This document shows positions 1 to 6,726 of a stretch of DNA of 7,521 nucleotides, piece by piece (within the stretch, counting starts at the first letter, position 1; the number at the start of each line of letters is the position of its first letter). The notes beneath the pieces are model-generated. The model had not been told where the DNA came from. It searched no databases and worked only from the letters and a program-made list of their open reading frames with translations. Both the position numbers and the translations under genes were made by a program. The stretch is taken from the NCBI GenBank assembly GCA_018652925.1, contig JABIBH010000137.1, positions 1 through 7,521 of the forward strand, given 5' to 3'. This stretch comes from a bacterium. GTDB lineage: Bacteria > Krumholzibacteriota > Krumholzibacteriia > LZORAL124-64-63.

Positions 1-1838
1 GTTGCAATTGTAACCGCTCCACGTCTTCCAGCCTCAGCAATAACATCCGCTTCACTTTTATGATGCTTGGCATTCAGAACATTATGGTTGATGCCTTCTC
101 GCTTGAGGAGCCGACTGATAAGTTCACTAACTTCAACTGTTGTTGTACCAACCAGAATTGGCAAACCTTTGTCGTGAAGCTGGCGAACTTCTTTGACAAT
201 CGCATTGTACTTTTCTTTTTTGCTACGGAAGACAACATCTTGTCGATCGTCTCTGCGAATTTGTGCATTGGTAGGTATCTCTACAACATCAAGGTTGTAT
301 ATTTCGTTGAATTCACCTTCTTCAGTAACTGCAGTACCGGTCATGCCACTCAGTTTGTTGTACATTCTGAAAAAATTCTGAAGGGTTACAGTGGCCAGAG
401 TCTGAGTCTCTTTTTCAACTTTTACATTTTCCTTCGCCTCAAGTGCCTGGTGCAGTCCGTCACTATATCGACGCCCTGGCATCAAGCGACCAGTATATTC
501 ATCAACAATCTGAATTTTGTTATCAACGATGACATATTCATCATCTTTGGTGAATAAAGTGTAGGCGCGAAGAAGTTGGTCAACATTACTTATCAATTCA
601 TTCTTTTCAGCATAATGCCGTTCAACTTCTGCCGATTTATCTGCTTTCTTTTCTATTGATAGTGAATCGTCTTCCTGGATATCCCCAATTGCAGTAGCTA
701 GATCTGGCAAGATAAAGAAGTCAGCTTCCGCCTGGGATAGTTGTTCTCTGCCTTTTTCAGTCAGGTCTACAGAGTTATGCTTTTCTTCAACCACATAGAA
801 CAAATCCTTGTCAGCTTCCCACATCGCTTTGTCGCGCATAAATGCTTCTTCTGTTTTCTGAACAGATTCCAGAACACCGGGGATTTGAGTTAATTTCAAA
901 TAACGTTTGTTATTGGGTCCACCACGAGAAACACATAGCAATTTCAGTGCAGTTTCTTGATCAAGACGCACATCATCAGAATCGTCATCGCCGCGAATAG
1001 ATTTTTCCAGTTCTGCAATCCATTGGTTGACCATACGGTCTTGCAGTCGGACAACTTTTTCGACACGCGGTTTCAGTTCTTCAAATTTATGTGTCGATCT
1101 ATCAACAGCACCACTGATAATTAAAGGAGTCCTGGCTTCATCAATCAGCACAGAGTCAACTTCATCAACGATAGCATAATTAAATCCTCGTTGAACTAAC
1201 TGGTCTTTATTGACTGACATATTATCACGCAGATAATCGAATCCGAATTCATTATTTGTACCATAGGTGACATCACAGTTGTAGGCTTCGCGCCTCTGAG
1301 CAGGAGTCATATTGCCGATTATATAGCCAACAGTCAGTCCTAGGAATTTCAGGACTCCACCCATCCACTCAGCATCACGACGGGCTAGATAATCATTTAC
1401 AGTAACCAGGTGAGCGCCTTTGCCTGACAGCGCATTCAGATAAAGGGGCAATACAGCTACCAGAGTTTTACCCTCTCCAGTTGCCATTTCAGCAATTTTT
1501 CCCTGGTTCAATACGATGCCACCAATGATCTGGACATCGTAGGGAATCATGTCCCAGGTTATCTCCTGGTTCCAGACTGCCCACTTTTCACCACGTTCTG
1601 CAAGTCTACGGCAAGCATCCCAGACAACACCGTATGCTTCGGGCATCAATTCTTCAGTTGTTTCGCCGTTTGCAAGTCTTTGGCGGAATTCATCGGTTTT
1701 TGCGATTAATTGCTCATCAGTTAACGCAGGAAATTGCTTGCGAACTTCAAGAGCATCCTCGAGAACTGGACGCAACTGTACATAATCACGTTGTGATTTC
1801 TTGCCAAAAACTTTTTCAAGCATTCTATCCAAAAACAT
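1..1838 (-). CDS. secA: SecA preprotein translocase ATPase, N-terminal part (3' end cut by window edge)
   Basis: SecA is the cytoplasmic motor ATPase that pushes unfolded preproteins through SecYEG. The frame reads without a stop from an ATG at 1836-1838 to the window edge, giving 612 complete codons. Visible landmarks: Walker A GEGKT at residues 121-125 inside [22 protein letters not shown] at about 146-155; Walker B DEVD at 225-228 followed by [13 protein letters not shown]; an acidic stretch (GDDDSDD, about 283-289) in the preprotein cross-linking region; DEYTGR then [10 protein letters not shown] at about 446-465; KLSGMTGTA ending near 502; and ILVGTTTVE at about 561-569. The window stops at VTIAT, just before the expected NMAGRGTDI motif, so the rest of NBD2, the helical scaffold and any C-terminal zinc tail are missing. 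The wording and length of the 240-430 region resemble SecA of Bacteroidetes/FCB bacteria (recognition from memory). The start is supported by GGGAG 5 bases upstream. It lies 29 bases downstream of the lipid kinase gene. Confidence 0.97.
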   Translation of the reverse strand, partial: MFLDRMLEKVFGKKSQRDYVQLRPVLEDALEVRKQFPALTDEQLIAKTDEFRQRLANGETTEELMPEAYGVVWDACRRLAERGEKWAVWNQEITWDMIPYDVQIIGGIVLNQGKIAEMATGEGKTLVAVLPLYLNALSGKGAHLVTVNDYLARRDAEWMGGVLKFLGLTVGYIIGNMTPAQRREAYNCDVTYGTNNEFGFDYLRDNMSVNKDQLVQRGFNYAIVDEVDSVLIDEARTPLIISGAVDRSTHKFEELKPRVEKVVRLQDRMVNQWIAELEKSIRGDDDSDDVRLDQETALKLLCVSRGGPNNKRYLKLTQIPGVLESVQKTEEAFMRDKAMWEADKDLFYVVEEKHNSVDLTEKGREQLSQAEADFFILPDLATAIGDIQEDDSLSIEKKADKSAEVERHYAEKNELISNVDQLLRAYTLFTKDDEYVIVDNKIQIVDEYTGRLMPGRRYSDGLHQALEAKENVKVEKETQTLATVTLQNFFRMYNKLSGMTGTAVTEEGEFNEIYNLDVVEIPTNAQIRRDDRQDVVFRSKKEKYNAIVKEVRQLHDKGLPILVGTTTVEVSELISRLLKREGINHNVLNAKHHKSEADVIAEAGRRGAVTIA

Positions 1839-1843
1839 TATTT

Positions 1844-1849
1844 CTCCCT
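1844..1849 (-). promoter_or_regulatory. Ribosome binding site of secA
   Basis: On the minus strand this reads AGGGAG, separated by 5 bases (AAATA) from the ATG of secA. It is the only strong purine-rich element in the 29-base gap behind the lipid kinase and fixes the secA start. The gap shows no hairpin followed by a T run, so transcription from upstream probably continues into secA. Confidence 0.8.
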
Positions 1850-1867
1850 AAAATCAGAATAACTGGA

Positions 1868-2542
1868 TCAGTTCCAGCTTAAAAGGAATTGTAAAACTCC
1901 CGCAGTTACCAAAGGTATTGTAACATTGTCCCATCTGCCAGGAGTCCATCGCTCCATAGCAGTTGCAACTGTTGATGATATCAGAACAGTACTGAAGTCT
2001 TTAGTAATAAACACAAAGATAATCAGTGCACAAACAATAAGACAAGCCAAAGAACCTGCTATTGTTTTTCCCTGTCTTATATTTACTACCGGAGTTGAAG
2101 TTCCATCTGAAGCTTCAAGCCCAAGTTGTTGTCGCCGAAACGAATACGCCTGTCCAAATATTGCCGCAGCAGAATCTCCCAAAGAGAGACACATAATTCC
2201 AGCAAAGGCAGGACCACTTTCAAAGAGAAGTGATGTTATCGCCGCTCCTGCAATCATTGCAGAACTTCCGGATAGTGTATTTCGCTCATCATTGCGGTAC
2301 ATCATGGGAAATACTTGGTAAATCAATTCAGCCCATTTTTTTGCACGCAACCTTGAATAGTCTACTGCAATTATAAAAAACGCCAACAAGAATAAAACGG
2401 CAGTTGCCAACGGCTCCGCGAATATCAAAACCCACACAGCCAAAAAGCAACCAGAAAGATGAACAGCTTTACGCTTCCACTCAACGCTTTCGCGCCAACC
2501 GCGGCCATCTACCTTTTTATCAAGTGATTCATCGATTTTCAC
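1868..2542 (-). CDS. Integral membrane lipid kinase of the dolichol/polyprenol/diacylglycerol kinase family (often annotated phosphatidate cytidylyltransferase-like)
   Basis: A 224-residue membrane protein. Proteins of this family (eukaryotic dolichol kinase Sec59, yeast Dgk1, plant phytol kinase VTE5) phosphorylate a lipid alcohol using CTP; the bacterial substrate is usually unknown. Family-like signatures seen: a cytosolic N-terminus leading into EWKRKAVHLSG (21-31), DYSRLR (61-66), NTLSGSSAM (88-96), the nucleotide-site-like LGDSAAAIFG (121-130), RQGKTIAGSLA (156-166), and DNVTIPL (205-211). Hydrophobic segments lie at about 32-60, 95-119, 161-180, 184-196 and 207-222. The insert between the LGDSAAAIFG and GKTIAGS motifs (about 131-155) is polar. 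The start is GTG at 2540-2542; an in-frame stop lies three codons upstream, so no longer form is possible. The GTG overlaps the TGA of the protease gene by 4 bases and lacks a visible Shine-Dalgarno, suggesting translational coupling. The family call is firm; the substrate (undecaprenol, diacylglycerol or another alcohol) cannot be read from sequence. Confidence 0.85.
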   Translation of the reverse strand: MKIDESLDKKVDGRGWRESVEWKRKAVHLSGCFLAVWVLIFAEPLATAVLFLLAFFIIAVDYSRLRAKKWAELIYQVFPMMYRNDERNTLSGSSAMIAGAAITSLLFESGPAFAGIMCLSLGDSAAAIFGQAYSFRRQQLGLEASDGTSTPVVNIRQGKTIAGSLACLIVCALIIFVFITKDFSTVLISSTVATAMERWTPGRWDNVTIPLVTAGVLQFLLSWN

Positions 2543-5163
2543 TTTAAAATATTAACCTTTATCGATTGGGATATGCTGTTTCCGCTCAACGAAAATATGT
2601 AACAACCCGCAGACACTTTTCTGCCAGAAGTATCCCTGCCATCCCAGCACATAAAATATCTACCAGAATTGTATTTCCAATTATTAATCATTCTTCCTTT
2701 GATATCAAATAACTTCAGCTCGTAACTATCTGCAGCTACTGGTAAATCCAGCAGGAGGTTTATGCCACCGTTGAAATGAGTTGCTGAAAGGAGATTCATT
2801 GTATCGGCAGGAAGTGGCGAACCAGTCCGCGAAATCACTTGCGAAACAATTTCGCCAAATGCAGTTTCGGCTCTGACTCTGAAGTAATCTTTGGCAAAAC
2901 GTTTGGGCAAAACAGGTAATTGGTGTTGTTCAACAACCTGACTTTGTTGATTTATGATATTAGTCCAACTAATTCCGTCAGTTGAGTGATCCAAATAAAA
3001 CAGCGAGCTATCAAGGCTGAAGTGCCAGGACAAATTGCCATCGACATCAAATTCCAGGATGAATTCCTGAAAATTGGAATCAACTACATCAACTGAGTGA
3101 ACAAGCCATCCCCTGCCACGCCACAAAGCATCTGCAGAAAAATGGAATTCAATATTGTGAGGTTCATCTGCTGGTACATCCAACACTGTCAGGGTCCATA
3201 AAGGATAGCTGTCGGCCGTCAACTCACCAGAACCTTCAAATGAAAGGCGTGATGATTCGTCAACATAACCGTCGTTGCTTGCAAGAGTTATTGAGGCTAT
3301 ATCCGACGTAGGATTATTGGGAATTAAAAAAGTGTCATAATAATGAACTATTGCAATCCTGTCGCCGGGGCTGGCAGTTCTGGCAGATATAATCGATGCA
3401 ACAGAATCATTTGCATAAGTAATATAAGGCCAGTTTGTAAATGGAGTTTCGCCACTGCAAAAAAGAACTCCACTATTGTCTCTTACCACTTGAGTTGCAT
3501 TTTCCTGCCATTGCCATGTTGTAGAACCACTATTTCCTGGACCAACGAAGTATCTGTCTTCCCACTGACTATCGATTATAAACGGTGATTCATAAATCAT
3601 GTTTTCATAAATCTGATTCGGCAATACAGGTAATTCGCTTACAAATGAGAAGGTGATAATATTTTCATTATCGAAATTGGTATGTGTGTATTCAGGAACT
3701 GATTCAAGTTCCCAGAAAGATACACCGAGATTGAAAGTAAGGCCGGTTTCCCAAACAGAACTTCCATCCTGAAACTGCCCACTGTTCTGATCCATAATTT
3801 CAAATCGAATTGTCTGATCAGAAAGTGAACGACCAAAACTGTCAAATGCAATGTTCAGGGATCCTGCTTCTGGTAATATCGATTGCACAATTGTGTCCGC
3901 AGAATATTCAAAATACACAGCATCATCCACACTTGTAATGTTAGTCAGACTCAAAGTTGAAGTCTGATTGTACCACCAGGATGTCGGGTTTGATAACGAT
4001 GAAAATTCAGTGGCATTTGAACTGCCGGGAAACAGATCTGAGATATCTCCAGAATCTAAACCCTCAAGTAAATCATTACTACCATCAGCTTCAACAACAG
4101 CAACTCTTATATGCCTGTCAGGGCCAGATGAAGACTGAGAATCATCAGGAATGTTTTCATCGACATGGTAGATAATCAACTGATTTGCTGGTAGATGAGT
4201 ATCGAAAAGGTCAGAGCTACCTCTGACTTCTGCCAGATAGTATTCGTTTTCCGGTGAGTTCAGTTCTGGTGGATGAAGCCTCAATACTTCACCGCTGTGC
4301 AGCTCAGTTGCTCCCTGATAAGGAGATTCCAGGTCAATATAATCTACCCAGCCAAGTTGAGCAGCACTGTATGCATCAAGCAAGGAAGGGCTTTCAAGGC
4401 GGTAACCTGAGCTCATCAGACTGAAATCGCCAAGTCCGCCTGCATTTTCATAATCACCAGCAGACAAAAACATATCATATCGATCTTCCAGACCAAACAG
4501 ATGTGCAGTTTCGTGTGCAATCAGGCCAAGCGAGTTGTATGCAGAAGCAACTGAAAAGAATCGGGCAGTAATTCCGTTTTCCAACACCGGATCTTCTAGA
4601 AAATAATTCAGAGGTGGGATCAGTCCATCTGGGTTGCTACCGTAACCAGGTCCAGCGTGGAGAATCAGAATGCCATCCACTTCACCATCGTCATCACCTG
4701 AGTCAGGAATATAGTCAGGCCCATTGTTGTCAAACAGTCCCAAGTGTAAGCCAGCATTTACTGCAGAAGAAATTGACTCACCTGCAAGTAAGCGAATTTT
4801 TTGGTAACCTTGCCACCCGATATCAGAATAATCGATGCGGTTGCCGGTCAAATGTACAACAGGTGAAAGTGTAACCTGAAAATTGCATCGGCCATGAGAA
4901 GCAGTGTTGAAATAGTTTTCAAGAGTCTGTCCAGAATCACCAAACAGCATGCCAGATAAATGTTCTTGAATTGAACTTTGGAAGGCAGTGTCGGCAAAAT
5001 CGACGGGAATTACCAACAGTGAAAATGAACTTTGCAACTCGGAACGTCTGTTAAGTCTTATCTCATGTAATTCAGAAGTGTCGACAATGACTTCGGCAAA
5101 GACGGTCGTCCCAATTAGAACGACCGAAATTATAATCAGATTGAAAAGCCATTTTCTGTGCAA
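2539..5163 (-). CDS. Exported M6-family (immune inhibitor A-like) zinc metalloprotease with C-terminal FlgD-like domain
   Basis: Predicted secreted peptidase, 874 residues from the TTG at 5161-5163. Signal peptide: HRKW then a hydrophobic core (about 6-19) and a VFA/E cleavage site after residue 23. Only about 25 residues separate this from the catalytic domain, which opens with LLVIPVDFAD (49-58), so any propeptide is very short. Catalytic features: an Asp-rich, probably calcium-binding stretch (about 145-164) leading to VDGILILHAGPG; the zinc motif HETAHLFGLED (217-227, ligands H217, H221, D227, general base E218); Met-turn FSLMSSG (M250); then NQLIIYHVDE (327-336) and FPGSSN (378-383), both usual in M6 peptidases. 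Residues about 427-705 are beta-rich and not assigned. About 708-780 look fibronectin-III-like (DHSTDGISWTNI, DYFRVRAET). The last about 65 residues form a FlgD-like Ig module (LKLFDIKGR, WDGRDTSGRKVSAGCYIF, final KVNILK). It follows guaA by 2 bases and overlaps the lipid kinase by 4. A GTG at 5173-5175 would add 4 residues but lacks a ribosome binding site. Confidence 0.9.
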   Translation of the reverse strand: MHRKWLFNLIIISVVLIGTTVFAEVIVDTSELHEIRLNRRSELQSSFSLLVIPVDFADTAFQSSIQEHLSGMLFGDSGQTLENYFNTASHGRCNFQVTLSPVVHLTGNRIDYSDIGWQGYQKIRLLAGESISSAVNAGLHLGLFDNNGPDYIPDSGDDDGEVDGILILHAGPGYGSNPDGLIPPLNYFLEDPVLENGITARFFSVASAYNSLGLIAHETAHLFGLEDRYDMFLSAGDYENAGGLGDFSLMSSGYRLESPSLLDAYSAAQLGWVDYIDLESPYQGATELHSGEVLRLHPPELNSPENEYYLAEVRGSSDLFDTHLPANQLIIYHVDENIPDDSQSSSGPDRHIRVAVVEADGSNDLLEGLDSGDISDLFPGSSNATEFSSLSNPTSWWYNQTSTLSLTNITSVDDAVYFEYSADTIVQSILPEAGSLNIAFDSFGRSLSDQTIRFEIMDQNSGQFQDGSSVWETGLTFNLGVSFWELESVPEYTHTNFDNENIITFSFVSELPVLPNQIYENMIYESPFIIDSQWEDRYFVGPGNSGSTTWQWQENATQVVRDNSGVLFCSGETPFTNWPYITYANDSVASIISARTASPGDRIAIVHYYDTFLIPNNPTSDIASITLASNDGYVDESSRLSFEGSGELTADSYPLWTLTVLDVPADEPHNIEFHFSADALWRGRGWLVHSVDVVDSNFQEFILEFDVDGNLSWHFSLDSSLFYLDHSTDGISWTNIINQQSQVVEQHQLPVLPKRFAKDYFRVRAETAFGEIVSQVISRTGSPLPADTMNLLSATHFNGGINLLLDLPVAADSYELKLFDIKGRMINNWKYNSGRYFMCWDGRDTSGRKVSAGCYIFSLSGNSISQSIKVNILK

Positions 5164-5165
5164 AA

Positions 5166-6716
5166 CTACTCCCACTCGATAGTACTCGGTGGCTTGCTGC
5201 TGATGTCGTAAACAACTCTGTTCACGCCTTTAACTTCATTGATGATTTTGTTACTCACTTTAGCCAGAACTTCAGCAGGAATTCTTGACCAGTCTGCAGT
5301 CATTCCGTCCTGACTTGTTACTGCTCTTAGTGCAACTACCGATTCATAAGTTCGTTGGTCACCCATTACCCCTACTGTTTGCACAGGCAGTAAAATTGCA
5401 CCAGCCTGCCAGATATTTGAATATTCACCTGAATCCAGAAGTTCCTGAATATATATATGATCAGCTGCCTGTAGCATCTCAACCTTTGAAGGAGTGACTT
5501 CCCCGAGAATTCTGACTGCCAGACCAGGACCTGGGAACGGGTGTCGCATCAACAAATTGTCTGGAATCCCCAGGCTCTTGCCTACTTTGCGAACCTCATC
5601 CTTGAATAGATCTTGCAACGGTTCAATCAACTCAAAGCCAAGCTCTGCAGGCAGTCCACCAACATTATGATGAGATTTTATTACATGGGATGGCCCATTA
5701 ATTGAGACCGATTCTATTCTATCAGGATAAAGAGTTCCTTGAGCCAGGAAATGCAGTTCGCCAAGTGAGTTGGCAGTTTTTTTGAAAATATCGATGAAAG
5801 TTCCGCCAATTGCTTTTCGCTTTTTTTCAGGATCGGAAATTCCTGCGAGTGATGCAAAAAACTCAGCTTTTGCATCGACACTGACAATTGGTCTGCTTAA
5901 AAAACTGTTCAGGTCTGTCTCAACATTTTGTGCTTCGTCAAATCGCAAAACACCATTATCAACAAAAACACAATGCAACTGTTCTCCAATTGCCTTGTCC
6001 AGGATTGTAGCAACAACTGTAGAGTCTACTCCACCGGATACACCACATAGAACATGTCGATCCCCTACTCGTTGTCTTATTTCAGAAATTGCTTCATCAA
6101 CAAATTCTGCTGGCGACCACTTTTCAGTAATCCCGCAAATATCGCGCGTAAAGTTTTCAAGCATCTGCATGCCGTGATCACTATGAACAACTTCCGGATG
6201 AAATTGAACGCAGTAGAAACCACGATCGACATCAACAGCAGCAGCATGTTCAATTGAACCGGATCTGGCAATTGCCTTGAAGCCTGCTGGCAGAGAATCA
6301 ACTCTGTCTCCATGGCTCATCCAGACATTCTGCGAGTCTGGTGTATTATTCATAAAACTGGATTTGTCGATCAGTTCAATAGTTGCAGGACCGTATTCTC
6401 TTTTGTCAGAGCCAGCAATTGAACCACCCAGCATTTTACACATCAACTGCATTCCGTAACAAATTCCAAGTATTGGCTTACCGCACTCAAGTAATGCCAT
6501 CTCAACTACAGGAGCTCCTTCATCAAAAACAGACGAAGGTCCACCTGAAAGAATCACACCTTTTACATTATCTGCATTAACAATTTCCTGATATCTGGTG
6601 TAGGGATATATTTCACTGAACACACCAAGATCGCGTAGCTTACGGGCAATCAACTGTGTGTACTGCGATCCAAAATCGATTACCGCAATTTCAGATTGAT
6701 TTGAAACGTTATCCAT
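5166..6716 (-). CDS. guaA: GMP synthase (glutamine-hydrolysing)
   Basis: Cytoplasmic enzyme converting XMP, ATP and glutamine to GMP, the last step of guanylate synthesis. The 516 residues match the usual length of bacterial single-chain GuaA. Class I glutamine amidotransferase domain, about 9-195: VIDFGSQY (12-19), ILSGGPSSV (55-63), nucleophile Cys86 in GICYGMQ, catalytic His173 and Glu175 in QFHPEV. ATP pyrophosphatase domain, about 200-400: PP-loop SGGVDST (227-233), FVDNG (251-255), AQGTLYPD (325-332), KSHHNVGGLP (347-356), RHPFPGPGLA (391-400). C-terminal dimerisation domain: QTVGVMGDQRTY (446-457), ending in the conserved SSKPPSTIEWE. All key residues are intact. The ATG at 6714-6716 has AGGAG 5 bases upstream; the in-frame TTG one codon earlier would leave only a 2-base spacer. 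It follows purH by 8 bases, consistent with a purine operon. Confidence 0.98.
   Translation of the reverse strand: MDNVSNQSEIAVIDFGSQYTQLIARKLRDLGVFSEIYPYTRYQEIVNADNVKGVILSGGPSSVFDEGAPVVEMALLECGKPILGICYGMQLMCKMLGGSIAGSDKREYGPATIELIDKSSFMNNTPDSQNVWMSHGDRVDSLPAGFKAIARSGSIEHAAAVDVDRGFYCVQFHPEVVHSDHGMQMLENFTRDICGITEKWSPAEFVDEAISEIRQRVGDRHVLCGVSGGVDSTVVATILDKAIGEQLHCVFVDNGVLRFDEAQNVETDLNSFLSRPIVSVDAKAEFFASLAGISDPEKKRKAIGGTFIDIFKKTANSLGELHFLAQGTLYPDRIESVSINGPSHVIKSHHNVGGLPAELGFELIEPLQDLFKDEVRKVGKSLGIPDNLLMRHPFPGPGLAVRILGEVTPSKVEMLQAADHIYIQELLDSGEYSNIWQAGAILLPVQTVGVMGDQRTYESVVALRAVTSQDGMTADWSRIPAEVLAKVSNKIINEVKGVNRVVYDISSKPPSTIEWE
5169..5173 (-). promoter_or_regulatory. Ribosome binding site that selects the TTG start of the M6 protease
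   Basis: The minus strand reads GGGAG, then TAGTT, then TTG. The motif is made of the last codons of guaA (Trp, Glu) and abuts its TAG stop (5166-5168). The 5-base spacer is identical to that of guaA and secA, which favours TTG at 5161-5163 over the upstream GTG at 5173-5175, which has no purine-rich element before it. With TTG the signal peptide starts directly at the charged HRKW, as expected. Confidence 0.65.
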
Positions 6717-6721
6717 CAAGA

Positions 6722-6726
6722 CTCCT
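6722..6726 (-). promoter_or_regulatory. Ribosome binding site of guaA, overlapping the purH stop
   Basis: The minus strand reads TTAGGAG then TCTTG then ATG. The AGGAG shares two bases with the TAG stop of purH (6725-6727), so a ribosome finishing purH sits on the guaA initiation site, which suggests coupled translation. The 5-base spacer identifies ATG at 6714-6716, not TTG at 6717-6719, as the start. Confidence 0.8.

Noticed and set aside
60..557. Plus-strand open frame of 165 codons
   Set aside because: It lies antisense to the fully conserved SecA reading frame, and its translation shows no recognisable motif.
1839..1867. The 29-base gap between the lipid kinase and secA as a terminator or promoter
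   Set aside because: There is no inverted repeat, no T run after a stem and no room for a full promoter; it holds only the secA ribosome binding site.
1926..2321. Plus-strand open frame of 131 codons
   Set aside because: It lies antisense to the lipid kinase, whose family motifs are intact in the minus frame; no ribosome binding site or domain is seen.
2370..2375. TATAAT on the minus strand inside the lipid kinase gene, as a possible internal promoter for secA
   Set aside because: No -35-like hexamer lies at a suitable distance, and the bases are explained by Ile codons of the membrane segment.
5164..5175. GTG at 5173-5175 as the protease start, overlapping guaA by 10 bases
   Set aside because: No Shine-Dalgarno precedes it, while the TTG four codons later has GGGAG at a 5-base spacing and gives a cleaner signal peptide. 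It is not fully excluded.
6717..6719. TTG one codon upstream as the guaA start
   Set aside because: It would leave only 2 bases after the AGGAG motif; the adjacent ATG has the normal 5-base spacer.
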